From: a virus
Direction: 5' to 3' (one strand)
Virus record (IMG/VR): IMGVR_UViG_3300023179_000175
Span: 1 to 46,240 of that record
Length of the DNA: 46,240 nt
Below, one piece after another: positions 13,061 to 20,693 of the stretch. Position numbers and translations under genes: made by a program. Under the pieces are notes generated by a model. That model did no database searches, had not been told where the DNA came from, and worked only from the letters and a program-made list of their open reading frames with translations. Position 1 is the first letter of the stretch. Every line of letters starts with the position of its first letter.

Positions 13061-14164
13061 GTGAGTGTGCCGGGGGTTTTACGTCCAAGCGGCGCGGCGA
13101 TTTGGTCGCGCTGCCCGGGCAGTCTTGCAATGCAGGCCCGTTATCCCGAGACCGAAGGCGAAGAGGCGCGGCTAGGGACGGCGGCGCACTTTTGGGCGAC
13201 CGAAGCGACGCAAGGCCGATTCCTGCCCGTCGGGAGCATTGCGCCTAACGGCGTGGCGATCGACGAAGAGATGACGGAATGCGGGGCCTATTTCCTCGCC
13301 GCCGCCAGCATGGCCGGGTTTCCGCGATGGGTCGAACGCAAGTTGACGATGCACATGCTCGTGCATCCCGACTGCGAAGGCACGCCGGATCTTGCCGCCT
13401 GCGACCACGGGTCCAAGGTGATCGACATTGTCGATTACAAATATGGACACCGCTACGTCGATCCGTGGTGCAATGAGCAACTGTGTCTGTACGTCGCTGG
13501 CGTGCTCGAGCGGGAAGGTCTCACATGGGACATGGTCAAGGGTTGGCAAGTCCGGCTTACGATCGTCCAGCCCCGCAACTATCACCCGGACGGGCCCATA
13601 AGGACTTGGGACACGTTGGGTTGGAAAGTCCGCGCCGTGGTCGACGGGCTTTATACGGCCGCCCGTCACGCCAAGGTCGACAACGCCCTTTGCGTGCCGA
13701 ATGACCATTGCGAGGACTGCAGCGCGCGCCACGCCTGCCCGGCGCTACGGTCCGCCGGTTACGTCGCCATGGACCTAGCCGGGCAGTCCGTGCCCCTCGA
13801 GATCCCGCCGGCCGCAATCGGTCTGCAGCTCGCGCTAATCCGGCGCGCCATGGACCGGCTCGAGGCGCAGCAGGGCGCACTAGAAGAGATCGCCAAGAGC
13901 GAGCTTCGCGCCGGCCGGGCCGTCCCGGGATGGGGCTTCAAGCAAGGGACGGGCCGGGAGCGCTGGACGGTTCCCCCGGACGCGGTCGTATCTATCGGGC
14001 AAGGCTTCGGCGTGAACCTTGCCAAGCCCGCCACGCTCACGCCGAACCAAGCCCGGGCCGCTGGCGTCCCGGCTAACGTCATCGCCGCATTCGCGGAAAA
14101 GCCCCCGGGAGAGCAAAAGCTTGTCCCCATGGGCCAAGAATCTGCAGCCAAAGCCTTCGGGTAA
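13061..14164 (+). CDS. DUF2800 RecB/Cas4-like nuclease
   Basis: 367 residues from GTG 13061, two bases after the preceding stop. N-terminal LRPSGAAIWSRCPGS and the RLGTAAHFWATEA motif (His43, Glu48) match DUF2800, a PD-(D/E)XK family related to Cas4 and RecB nucleases. The catalytic core is GTPD (Asp110), then DIVDYKYG with Asp125 and Lys127. Cysteines near the N-terminus (Cys18) and in HCEDCSARHACPAL could ligate an iron-sulfur cluster as in Cas4/AddB. The phage setting, beside an SSB-like gene and a polymerase, suggests end processing in recombination-dependent replication. Confidence 0.85.
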   Translation: MSVPGVLRPSGAAIWSRCPGSLAMQARYPETEGEEARLGTAAHFWATEATQGRFLPVGSIAPNGVAIDEEMTECGAYFLAAASMAGFPRWVERKLTMHMLVHPDCEGTPDLAACDHGSKVIDIVDYKYGHRYVDPWCNEQLCLYVAGVLEREGLTWDMVKGWQVRLTIVQPRNYHPDGPIRTWDTLGWKVRAVVDGLYTAARHAKVDNALCVPNDHCEDCSARHACPALRSAGYVAMDLAGQSVPLEIPPAAIGLQLALIRRAMDRLEAQQGALEEIAKSELRAGRAVPGWGFKQGTGRERWTVPPDAVVSIGQGFGVNLAKPATLTPNQARAAGVPANVIAAFAEKPPGEQKLVPMGQESAAKAFG

Positions 14165-14179
14165 ACAGGAGACTAACCT

Positions 14180-15205
14180 ATGCCGACCAACTTTACTTCC
14201 CCCGTCGGTCGCCTCGTGCAAGGCGACGCATTCAAGCCCAATACGACGGACATGCAAGGCCAGCCCTTGACGATCAAGACGGGCCCCAACGCCGGACAGG
14301 CGCGGACCGAATGGTTTGTCGCTCTCGCCTTCGCCAAGACGGATCCGAATTGGCCCGCTTTCAAGGCGTTGATCGACGCCGAAGCGCGGCTGTCGTGGCC
14401 GCACCTGTTCCCAACGCCCGGCGGTCCGTGCGTGCTCCCGACGTTCTCCGACAAGGTCGTCGACGGCGACGGCTTCGACGATCGCGGCCGGCCGTTCAAT
14501 CGACTGGACGGCTTCGCCGGTCATTGGGTTGTCCGGTTCACGAACGGATTCCAGCCCAAGGTCGTCAAGAGTGAAGGCGGCGTGTGGCGGGAAGCGCGGC
14601 CCGAAGAGATGAAGCGCGGCTATTACGGCCGGGTCGCCGGGACGATCAAGAGCAACGACAATGCGCAAAAGCCCGGGCTGCACATGAATTGGAGTCAATT
14701 CGCGATCGACGGTATCGGCCCGGAGATCATCGTCGGCCCGTCGGCCGAAGACGCCTTCGGGACGGCTGGCGGCCCCGTGGCGTTGCCCCCGGGCGCGTCG
14801 CATACGCCGGTTGCCTCCGGCCCCATGCCGGGCATTGGTCCGGTCATGCTCCCGGCCGCCAATGGCGTACCGTACGCGGCTATGATCGCGGCCGGCTGGA
14901 CCGACGCGGCATTGATCGCGGCGGGCATGATGGATCCGCCCCCGGCTGCAGCGCCGGCCCCTCCGGCGCATATGGCGGCCCCAATGCCGCCCATGGCCGC
15001 GCCTGCGCCCCCGCCAGCGCCCGCCGCGCCGGCATATGACGGATACCGTGCCGGGCCCGCTCCGGCCCCGCCAGCGCCCCCGCCAACGGCCCCCGTCCGC
15101 GTCATGCTCCCGGCGGCTCAAGGGGCGACGTATGAAGCCATGATCGGGGCCGGCTGGACCGACGCGCTCTTGATTGCAAACGGCATGATGAGCCCCCCGG
15201 CCTAA
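14180..15205 (+). CDS. DUF2815 single-stranded DNA-binding protein with repeated tail
   Basis: 341 residues, ATG at 14180 behind AGGAGAC. Residues 1-195 match DUF2815, the phage OB-fold ssDNA-binding family: GRLVQGDAF near the start, EWFVALAFAKT, a central DGDGFDDRGRPFN and GYYGRVAGTIKSND. The remaining 145 residues are Pro/Ala/Met-rich and contain two copies of a unit with VMLPAANGVPYAAMIAAGWTD, perhaps partner-binding peptides. The gene ends on a C CCC CCG heptamer just before its stop, and a zinc-ribbon frame continues in the -1 frame (15205-15306). Confidence 0.8.
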   Translation: MPTNFTSPVGRLVQGDAFKPNTTDMQGQPLTIKTGPNAGQARTEWFVALAFAKTDPNWPAFKALIDAEARLSWPHLFPTPGGPCVLPTFSDKVVDGDGFDDRGRPFNRLDGFAGHWVVRFTNGFQPKVVKSEGGVWREARPEEMKRGYYGRVAGTIKSNDNAQKPGLHMNWSQFAIDGIGPEIIVGPSAEDAFGTAGGPVALPPGASHTPVASGPMPGIGPVMLPAANGVPYAAMIAAGWTDAALIAAGMMDPPPAAAPAPPAHMAAPMPPMAAPAPPPAPAAPAYDGYRAGPAPAPPAPPPTAPVRVMLPAAQGATYEAMIGAGWTDALLIANGMMSPPA

Positions 15206-15306
15206 GCCGCACTTGCGTCTTTTGCGGGGCCCCCGGCGCGTATCCTCTCAACGCGCGCCGGGGGACTTGGCAATGTGCGGCTTGCTTTGACGAGATCCCC
15301 TTCTAG
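15193..15306 (+). CDS. Zinc-ribbon extension, possibly reached by -1 frameshift
   Basis: In the -1 frame relative to the DUF2815 gene, codons from 15193 to the TAG at 15304-15306 encode a compact zinc ribbon: C-V-F-C, then about 17 residues, then C-A-A-C, ending FDEIPF. No ATG, GTG or TTG precedes it in this frame. The heptamer C CCC CCG (15193-15199), six bases before the stop of the upstream gene, is a canonical X XXY YYZ slip site feeding exactly this frame. An 11-bp GC stem (15230-15240 with 15254-15264) lies downstream. It is either an SSB-zinc-ribbon fusion made by frameshifting or a separate gene with an odd start. Confidence 0.4.
   Translation, partial: PPGLSRTCVFCGAPGAYPLNARRGTWQCAACFDEIPF
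15230..15264. repeat. Perfect 11-bp GC-rich inverted repeat
   Basis: CCCCCGGCGCG (15230-15240) and its exact complement (15254-15264) flank a 13-base loop. There is no T-run, so it is not a classical terminator. It lies within the zinc-ribbon frame about 30 bases after the putative slip site, further than in most known frameshift stimulators. Confidence 0.6.
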
Positions 15307-15317
15307 GAAGCGTGACC

Positions 15318-15503
15318 ATGGAACGAAGACACATTGTCAACGGGCTGCGAGCTATCCGCGCCCAAGAGCATTTCACGGCGACGCGGATAGGCGCGCCGGG
15401 CTGTAAGATCCGGAAGCAGGCCGAAGAATTTCGGACCTATCTAGATGCAGCTATCCAGCTTCTCGAGGCGGACGGCGCAGCAAAGGTCACGCCGGCGCAA
15501 TGA
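15318..15503 (+). CDS. Small hypothetical protein upstream of DNA polymerase
   Basis: 61 residues from ATG 15318, preceded by AGGA; a GTG two codons earlier is possible. Helical and basic: RRHIVNGLRAIRAQEHFTATRIG, then IRKQAEEFRTYLDAAIQLLEADG. Its TGA overlaps the polymerase ATG (ATGA), so the two are translationally coupled. No family recognised; possibly a small accessory subunit. Confidence 0.6.
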   Translation: MERRHIVNGLRAIRAQEHFTATRIGAPGCKIRKQAEEFRTYLDAAIQLLEADGAAKVTPAQ

Positions 15504-17743
15504 CCGCCGCCAAGCTGGACGTTGAGACCTATAGCGAGGCGGGTCTAGTCTGGAATGACGAGACGCAGAAATGGGACAAGGTTCCCGGCTCCGGGACCAA
15601 AAAGGGCCTGCCCGTGGTCGGCGCGGCGGCATACGCAGAGCACCCGTCGACGGATCTTTTGACTCTGTCCTATGAGCTGCCCGGGCAAGGCAAGCGGCGT
15701 TGGTGGCCCGGGCTTCCCATGCCGCACGATCTATTCGCCTATCTGGACGCGGGCGGCCCCATCGAGTCGCATAACGCGATGTTTGAGCGGCTGATATGGC
15801 TGCACGTCCTGCAAGGGCGGTACGGTTGGCCGCCCCTTAATCCGTATCTGCAGCGCTGCAGCATGGCGACGGCCCGGGTCAATCAATGGCCGGCCGCCCT
15901 CGCCGCCCTGTCCGACGTCCTGCAGCTCAAGACGCCCAAGGACAAAGAGGGCAAGCGCTTGCTGGACAAATTCAGCGTGCCCCGCAATCCGACCAAAAAG
16001 GATCCCCGCCGCCGGATCCTGCCCGCTTGGATGCCCGGCGCGGACCCGGCCGACGCGGCGGACTTCGAAGCGCTTTGCCGCTATTGCGATACCGACCTAG
16101 ACGCCGAAGGCGAGGCGGTCTCGCATATGCTGCCCATGACGCCGGAAGAGCTAAATTTCTGGTGGATTGATCAGGAGATAAACTGGCGGGGAATGGGCGT
16201 CGATCGGGCCGGGCTCATGGCCTGCCTTGGAATCCTTGACCAGCTTCTAGCGCGCTATGGCGACGAATATCGTGGCATTACCGGGGGGCTCAATCCGACG
16301 CAGCTCGAGGCGTCGAAGGGTTGGCTGGCGGCTCACGGAATCTTCATGGACTCCATGGACGAAGAGGCCGTGACCGACGCCCTTAGGCGTTTGCCGCCCC
16401 ATCCGCCCGGCCGGCTATGGCCGCCCCGGCGCGCGCTCGAGATCCGCCAGCTTACCGGATCCGCCAGCGTCAAAAAGACGTACGCCATGGCGAACCAGCT
16501 TAGTCGCGACGATCGGCTTAGGAACCTTCTCGCGCACCATGGGGCCCGTACAGGGCGGCCGACGGGGGAAGGGCCCCAACCTCTCAATCTGCCCAAGGCC
16601 GGCCCTAAGCTGGCGGTTTGCGCGGCGTGCGACCGTGCTTATCGGCCGAGCTTCGACGCCTGCCCGTGGTGCGCCGCCCGGGAGCGCAAGCCGGGCAAGC
16701 CGGGATGGCGGGTCGAGATGGTCGACCAAGTCCTAGACGTCATGGCGACGGGCGCGCTGGATCTCGTCGAATGGTATTTCGGCGACGCGGCGCTTTGCAT
16801 TTCGGGCAGTATCCGGGGGCTATTCGTCGCCGCGCCGGGTCACGATTTGATCGCGTCGGATTATAGCGCGATCGAAGCCGTCGTGATCGCCATGCTTGCC
16901 GGCGAGCAATGGCGCATTGACGCCTTCCACAAGGGCGACCCGATCTATCTCCTGTCCGCCGCCAAGATAACGGGCAAGACGCTTGCGGAATATCTCGAGT
17001 ATGCGGCCGTTAACGGCGATCACCACCCGGACCGCCAAAAAATCGGCAAGGTCGCGGAGCTAGGACTAGGCTTTGGGGGATGGATTAACGCTTGGCTGGC
17101 GTTCGACGATTCCGGGACGTTCACCGAAAGCGAGATCAAAGGCCACATTATCGCATGGCGTGACGCTTCGCCCGCGATCGTCGAATTTTGGGGCGGACAG
17201 CATAGGGGTCGCCCATGGGACAGGGACCGCCGGCCGGAGCTGTACGGGGTTGAAGGTCACGCCATTATGGCCCTGCAGAACCCGGGAACACTCTTCACGT
17301 ATCGGGGCATTGGCTTCTATACGCGGGCCGACGCCCTGATAATTCGCCTCCTGTCCGGGCGCGAGCTGACATATCACAACGCGACCTTGACGCCGTCGGA
17401 CCGCGACCCTGCGCAGCTTTCAATCGTCTATTGGACTTGGAATTCCAATCCCAAGTACGGCCCGCCCGGATGGGGGCCCATGGCGACGTTTGGGGGGCGG
17501 CTTACCGAAAATATCGTGCAGGCCGTGGCGCACGACATAATGCGCTACGCCGTCCTGCAGCTACGCGCCGCCGGCTATCCGACGATCCTGCACGTCTATG
17601 ACGAGATCGTTTGCGAGATCCCGCAAGGGACCGGCTCGCTGCAAGAGTTTGAAGCGCTCATGATGCGCCGGCCGCCATGGGCGCACGATTGGCCCATCGT
17701 AGCGGCCGGCGGCTGGCGGGGCCGGCGATATCGGAAGGGCTAG
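15500..17743 (+). CDS. Family A DNA polymerase with 3'-5' exonuclease-like N-terminus
   Basis: 747 residues. The N-terminus has an exonuclease I-like D-x-E (LDVET, Asp7/Glu9) followed by a DEDD-like domain with ESHNAMFERLIW. The polymerase domain shows TGRPTGEGPQPLNLP near residue 350, motif A DLIASDYSAIEA near 450 and motif C VYDEIVCE near 699. A four-cysteine knuckle (CAAC, ten residues, CPWC; about 373-390) is inserted between the LNLP motif and motif A. It should be the replicative or repair polymerase, working with the PrimPol-helicase and SSB-like protein. Its stop shares a CTAG with the stop of the convergent gene at 17740. Confidence 0.9.
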   Translation: MTAAKLDVETYSEAGLVWNDETQKWDKVPGSGTKKGLPVVGAAAYAEHPSTDLLTLSYELPGQGKRRWWPGLPMPHDLFAYLDAGGPIESHNAMFERLIWLHVLQGRYGWPPLNPYLQRCSMATARVNQWPAALAALSDVLQLKTPKDKEGKRLLDKFSVPRNPTKKDPRRRILPAWMPGADPADAADFEALCRYCDTDLDAEGEAVSHMLPMTPEELNFWWIDQEINWRGMGVDRAGLMACLGILDQLLARYGDEYRGITGGLNPTQLEASKGWLAAHGIFMDSMDEEAVTDALRRLPPHPPGRLWPPRRALEIRQLTGSASVKKTYAMANQLSRDDRLRNLLAHHGARTGRPTGEGPQPLNLPKAGPKLAVCAACDRAYRPSFDACPWCAARERKPGKPGWRVEMVDQVLDVMATGALDLVEWYFGDAALCISGSIRGLFVAAPGHDLIASDYSAIEAVVIAMLAGEQWRIDAFHKGDPIYLLSAAKITGKTLAEYLEYAAVNGDHHPDRQKIGKVAELGLGFGGWINAWLAFDDSGTFTESEIKGHIIAWRDASPAIVEFWGGQHRGRPWDRDRRPELYGVEGHAIMALQNPGTLFTYRGIGFYTRADALIIRLLSGRELTYHNATLTPSDRDPAQLSIVYWTWNSNPKYGPPGWGPMATFGGRLTENIVQAVAHDIMRYAVLQLRAAGYPTILHVYDEIVCEIPQGTGSLQEFEALMMRRPPWAHDWPIVAAGGWRGRRYRKG

Positions 17744-18000
17744 TCGAACAGCGTCGACCGGCCGTCTTCCCCTGTCACATGCGATTGGACGTCTAGGAGT
17801 CTCCCGCGAGGGCCGACCCATGCGTACGCCCAAAGCCGGCGGCCGTTTACCGGGCGAAAGCCGACTTGAACGGCCGCGCCGTTATCGAACGTGCGGATCT
17901 TGAGATCCCCGATAACGCCGGCCCAAGACTTGCGAAGGGCGGCCCGTTGCGAGCCGTTTAGCTTCGCCAGCTCTGCGTTGATGCTTTCGACGGCTTGCAT
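17740..18000 (-). CDS. Small hypothetical protein
   Basis: 86 residues from ATG 18000, two bases after the preceding stop. N-terminal helices (VESINAELAKLNGSQRAALRKSW) then a beta-rich C-terminus (IRTFDNGAAVQVGFRPVNGRRLWAYAWVGPRG). No known family recognised. The gene ends tail-to-tail with the polymerase gene, sharing a CTAG for both stops. It is the second gene of a two-gene unit driven by the promoter at 18309-18281. Confidence 0.6.
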   Translation of the reverse strand: MQAVESINAELAKLNGSQRAALRKSWAGVIGDLKIRTFDNGAAVQVGFRPVNGRRLWAYAWVGPRGRLLDVQSHVTGEDGRSTLFD

Positions 18001-18002
18001 GG

Positions 18003-18254
18003 TCAAATGTCCCAAACCGGATAGTCCGCCAGATTGACGGACAGCCATTCCTTGCGGTGCTCGTGCCTGCAATCCCCGACTTGGTTCCCCTTGGCGTCGG
18101 CCGGGTACGCGGTCCAGACCCGCGCCCCCCGGTCCAGCGAGTGCCCGGAAACAATTTGACCGTCGGGGCAAACCACTTGCCACGCGGCCCGGACGGGGCG
18201 CTTGCCCTTGTAAACGTCGACTTGGCCGTTCGAAAAGATCGCTTGAATGTTCAT
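18003..18254 (-). CDS. Small hypothetical protein
   Basis: 83 residues, ATG at 18254 preceded by the shared GGGAGACAGCGAC leader and a strong promoter cassette. Beta-rich N-terminus (IQAIFSNGQVDVYKGKRPVRAAWQVVCPDG) and a His/Arg-rich turn (GDCRHEHRKEW). Family unknown. Its own promoter suggests an early host-takeover or accessory gene. Confidence 0.6.
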   Translation of the reverse strand: MNIQAIFSNGQVDVYKGKRPVRAAWQVVCPDGQIVSGHSLDRGARVWTAYPADAKGNQVGDCRHEHRKEWLSVNLADYPVWDI

Positions 18255-18280
18255 GTCGCTGTCTCCCTTGCTGACAATTA

Positions 18281-18309
18281 TTTGTACCGATAACCCGGGG
18301 CCCCGTCAA
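18281..18309 (-). promoter_or_regulatory. Sigma70-like promoter with GTAC operator-like motif
   Basis: Minus-strand TTGACG (18309-18304), 17 bases, TACAAA (18286-18281). The motif GGTTATCGGTACAAATAA covers the spacer end and -10, nearly identical to the one at 39702 on the opposite strand. The TGA of the -35 is the stop of the upstream gene (18306-18614). Transcript leader: GGGAGACAGCGAC before ATG 18254. Confidence 0.7.
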
Positions 18310-18614
18310 GCGTCCACGTGAGACCAGCGCAAAGATTCTTTTGCCCGGCTCACGAGGGACGGATCCCGGCCGGCTTCCCGGTCTTCCCGGACCCATCGCC
18401 TCAAAAGCCCGTCCTGTTGCGAGCGGGCCCAAGCGGCGTGACTTTCGCCCTTCCGGTTCCCTGCCTGCCATGACAGCGACAGGGGCAACATGAGCTGTCC
18501 CCGGGCCGCCATGAGCCGCCAGAATGCTTGCTTATGGGCGACCGTGCAGAAGACTTGGCGGCCGTTGGTCGGGGCGAAGGACGCCCCGCATTCGGGGCAT
18601 ACGCGGGCGATCAT
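18306..18614 (-). CDS. Zinc-finger-like hypothetical protein
   Basis: 102 residues from ATG 18614, overlapping the previous stop (ATGA). The N-terminus holds CPECGASF, then GRQVFCTVAHKQAFWRLMAARG, a C-x2-C...C-x3-H pattern seen in small bacterial zinc-finger-like proteins that read RFCs-like metal knuckles. The rest is charged and helical. Probably nucleic-acid or protein binding; no named family. Confidence 0.6.
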   Translation of the reverse strand: MIARVCPECGASFAPTNGRQVFCTVAHKQAFWRLMAARGQLMLPLSLSWQAGNRKGESHAAWARSQQDGLLRRWVREDREAGRDPSLVSRAKESLRWSHVDA

Positions 18615-18976
18615 TGAGCGCCCCGGATGGCGGCCCGCATCGCGTCGACGGTTTCTTGCGACGGGTTGGTTTTGAAGCCCTTCGGCGGCGCGCCGCTCCA
18701 TCGGACTTCGTCGATCGTATCGAACGGCGTCCAGTCGATCTCAAGAGCGTCCAGAGCCGCGATGTATCGAAGCGCGGCGGCGAGACTTAGCTTGGCCGAA
18801 GGCAACAGGCTTTGAATCCGGATACCCGATCGACGGTGAACCAAAATCCAGACGCCGGGGGCGTTGAGGGGCTGGACGACTGCGAAGCGGCTTGCCGCGT
18901 CCGTCGTGTATGCTTTTTCCGTCCGGAGCACGCCGGACCCGGCTAGCAGTTGGTCGATTGCTATACGCTTGGTCAT
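18611..18976 (-). CDS. Hypothetical protein
   Basis: 121 residues, ATG at 18976 with GGGAGG nine bases upstream. Mixed alpha/beta: FAVVQPLNAPGVWILVHRRSGIRIQSLLP is followed by helix AALRYIAALDALEIDW and a C-terminal helical tail TVDAMRAAIRGA. No known motif. First gene of a two-gene unit behind a promoter-like element that contains a perfect TGACGTAC-A-GTACGTCA palindrome. Confidence 0.6.
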   Translation of the reverse strand: MTKRIAIDQLLAGSGVLRTEKAYTTDAASRFAVVQPLNAPGVWILVHRRSGIRIQSLLPSAKLSLAAALRYIAALDALEIDWTPFDTIDEVRWSGAPPKGFKTNPSQETVDAMRAAIRGAQ

Positions 18977-19001
18977 GGAAAACGGCCCTCCCTTCGGCCG
19001 A

Positions 19002-19036
19002 TGACGTACAGTACGTCAGGGGCCGGAGGTCGTCAA
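19002..19036 (-). promoter_or_regulatory. Promoter-like cassette with TGACGTACAGTACGTCA palindrome
   Basis: Minus-strand TTGACG (19036-19031), 17 bases, TACTGT (19013-19008). The -10 lies in the centre of a 17-base perfect palindrome (19002-19018), a convincing operator position. This separates the late tail-fibre gene from the small genes downstream. Confidence 0.6.
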
Positions 19037-19080
19037 TGGTAATTCGTACGCCTAACTATCTTGCGGGCGCTGGCGGCCCC

Positions 19081-20112
19081 CTAGCGGAAGACTAGGACGC
19101 TGAAATTGTTGTTCTGTGGCGCGCTGCCAATGTTGGCGTTGCCGTTCTGTTGGTTCACGTCGAAGCCGGCCGTCGTCGGGTTGTCCCATGTGCCGACGAC
19201 GTTTTGCCCGCGAACGGTGATTTGCGGCGCGTAGTTGGCGTTGGCCGGGGCGGACGTGAAAGCGACGTAATAGGTCCCGCTCGCCGTCCGGGTCACGGAT
19301 GCGATGTTGCTCGCGCCATAGATCGTGCAGGCCCCGTTGACGCCCGACCCGGCGACCATGCACGACGCAAAGGGCGCGACGACGCCCGCCGCCGCCAGTA
19401 GGTCCGCAAGGGGCACGTCGGACGCGTTGGCGGTCCCCGTGGCGTTAATCGTCGCGCTGGCGGCCGTCTGCGATACGCTTACGCTATACGTCCCGGTCCC
19501 GCCGGATCCGGTAAGGAAAGCCGTTATGCGCGTCCCGAGGGTCACGCCGGTTCCGCTGATAGTCTGCCCGACCGACAGGCGGCCGGACGCGACGGCCGTA
19601 ACCGTAAGCGTGGTCGACGCAATCGAACCCGTGACCACGGCCGCCGTCCCGATATTGGCCTTGACCGTGAGGGACGCCATTTGCGCGAGCTGCGTATTTG
19701 CGACGCTATTGGGGGCGACCAGCGCTTGCCAGTTGGTCCCGCCGCTGTCCGGGTTGGTCGTGTTGTCGTCGACCAGATTTACCCAATAGAGCCCGGCCGT
19801 GGTGCTGCGCAGGATGCAGCCGGCGGGATAGCCGCCGATCGCGGTCGAGAATGTGCCGTCGTACAGGGACGTTCCGCCCGCTGCCTGCCAGCGATTCCAA
19901 GCCGTGACTTGGTTTAGAATCCCGTTGAAGTCCTGCCCGGCCGGGGGCACGCCGCCGCCCGACAGGGGCGTGAAGCATTCCGGCGGAAAGCCTTCAATAA
20001 GGTTGGCGACGCCCGAAGCCCCGGGCGCTTCGGGAATAGCCCGGATGAAGCCGCCGCCAGCGCTCGAGGCAAAGGCGATTGGAAACTTGGTCGGAATGTC
20101 GGCGGCGTCCAT
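19081..20112 (-). CDS. Tail fibre protein
   Basis: 343 residues. N-terminal region ([44 protein letters not shown]) matches the virion-attachment part of phage tail fibres. A central unit of about 65 residues ([18 protein letters not shown] ... [18 protein letters not shown]) is also present, in tandem, in the sheath and decoration proteins. The C-terminal part ends in a beta-rich segment with FDVNQQNGN and FSVLVFR. Last gene of the tail module; likely recognises the host surface. Confidence 0.75.
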   Translation of the reverse strand: MDAADIPTKFPIAFASSAGGGFIRAIPEAPGASGVANLIEGFPPECFTPLSGGGVPPAGQDFNGILNQVTAWNRWQAAGGTSLYDGTFSTAIGGYPAGCILRSTTAGLYWVNLVDDNTTNPDSGGTNWQALVAPNSVANTQLAQMASLTVKANIGTAAVVTGSIASTTLTVTAVASGRLSVGQTISGTGVTLGTRITAFLTGSGGTGTYSVSVSQTAASATINATGTANASDVPLADLLAAAGVVAPFASCMVAGSGVNGACTIYGASNIASVTRTASGTYYVAFTSAPANANYAPQITVRGQNVVGTWDNPTTAGFDVNQQNGNANIGSAPQNNNFSVLVFR

Positions 20113-20120
20113 GGGGGCCC

Positions 20121-20693
20121 CTAGATCACGTTGATTGTTGCGACGACGCCGGAAGGCGTGGCGAGCACGTTGGATTGCCCGAGAATAGCGAGCTCGACTT
20201 GACTAAGCGGGAATTCGAAAGTGTAGGTCATGGTCATGTTGAGACCGTCGGTCACGTAGCAGTCGCCCCGGTCCGGGAACAACAGGCGCAGGATCCGGTT
20301 AGCGGCCGGAATCGACCCGTCGCAAATATTGCTCAACGCCTTGGCGTAAATTAGCGTCCGGTAGTCGGCGTCGGGCAACGCATAGTTAGACGTCGTCGAT
20401 CCGCCATTGTAGAAGACGCCGGATCCAAAGGGAACGGAGCTCGAGGGGTTGGCTTCGACGAAGCCTAGCGTTATCTCGCCGCTCGCCACGACGACGACGC
20501 GGCCGACGTCAACGATCCGGCCCCAAACGTCCAGCCCATAGCCTTGGGCCGTCTCGACATTCCAAACGAGATCGTACCAAGCGTCAATGTCCGCGTCCGG
20601 GACGATCCACGTCGAAAAGTCCTCTAGCAGCCGCGTGATCGTCGGGCTGGCGGCGTATTGGCTGACAAGAGGGTTGAGCGGGGCGTACGGCAT
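20121..20693 (-). CDS. DUF2612 baseplate/tail protein
   Basis: 190 residues, ATG at 20693 overlapping the J-protein stop (TAATG). The sequence [43 protein letters not shown] is characteristic of DUF2612, encoded between baseplate J and tail fibre in many contractile-tailed phages. It then has [25 protein letters not shown]. Likely the baseplate-to-fibre connector analogous to gpI/Mu gp48-type proteins, inferred from position. Confidence 0.8.
   Translation of the reverse strand: MPYAPLNPLVSQYAASPTITRLLEDFSTWIVPDADIDAWYDLVWNVETAQGYGLDVWGRIVDVGRVVVVASGEITLGFVEANPSSSVPFGSGVFYNGGSTTSNYALPDADYRTLIYAKALSNICDGSIPAANRILRLLFPDRGDCYVTDGLNMTMTYTFEFPLSQVELAILGQSNVLATPSGVVATINVI

Noticed and set aside
13880-15121. 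Long minus-strand frame opposite DUF2800 and DUF2815 genes
   Set aside because: Arg/Gly-rich antisense shadow of two recognised plus-strand proteins.
15230-15264. Rho-independent terminator after the SSB gene
   Set aside because: The stem is strong but there is no T-run after it, and it lies within a coding-like zinc-ribbon frame and before co-directional genes.
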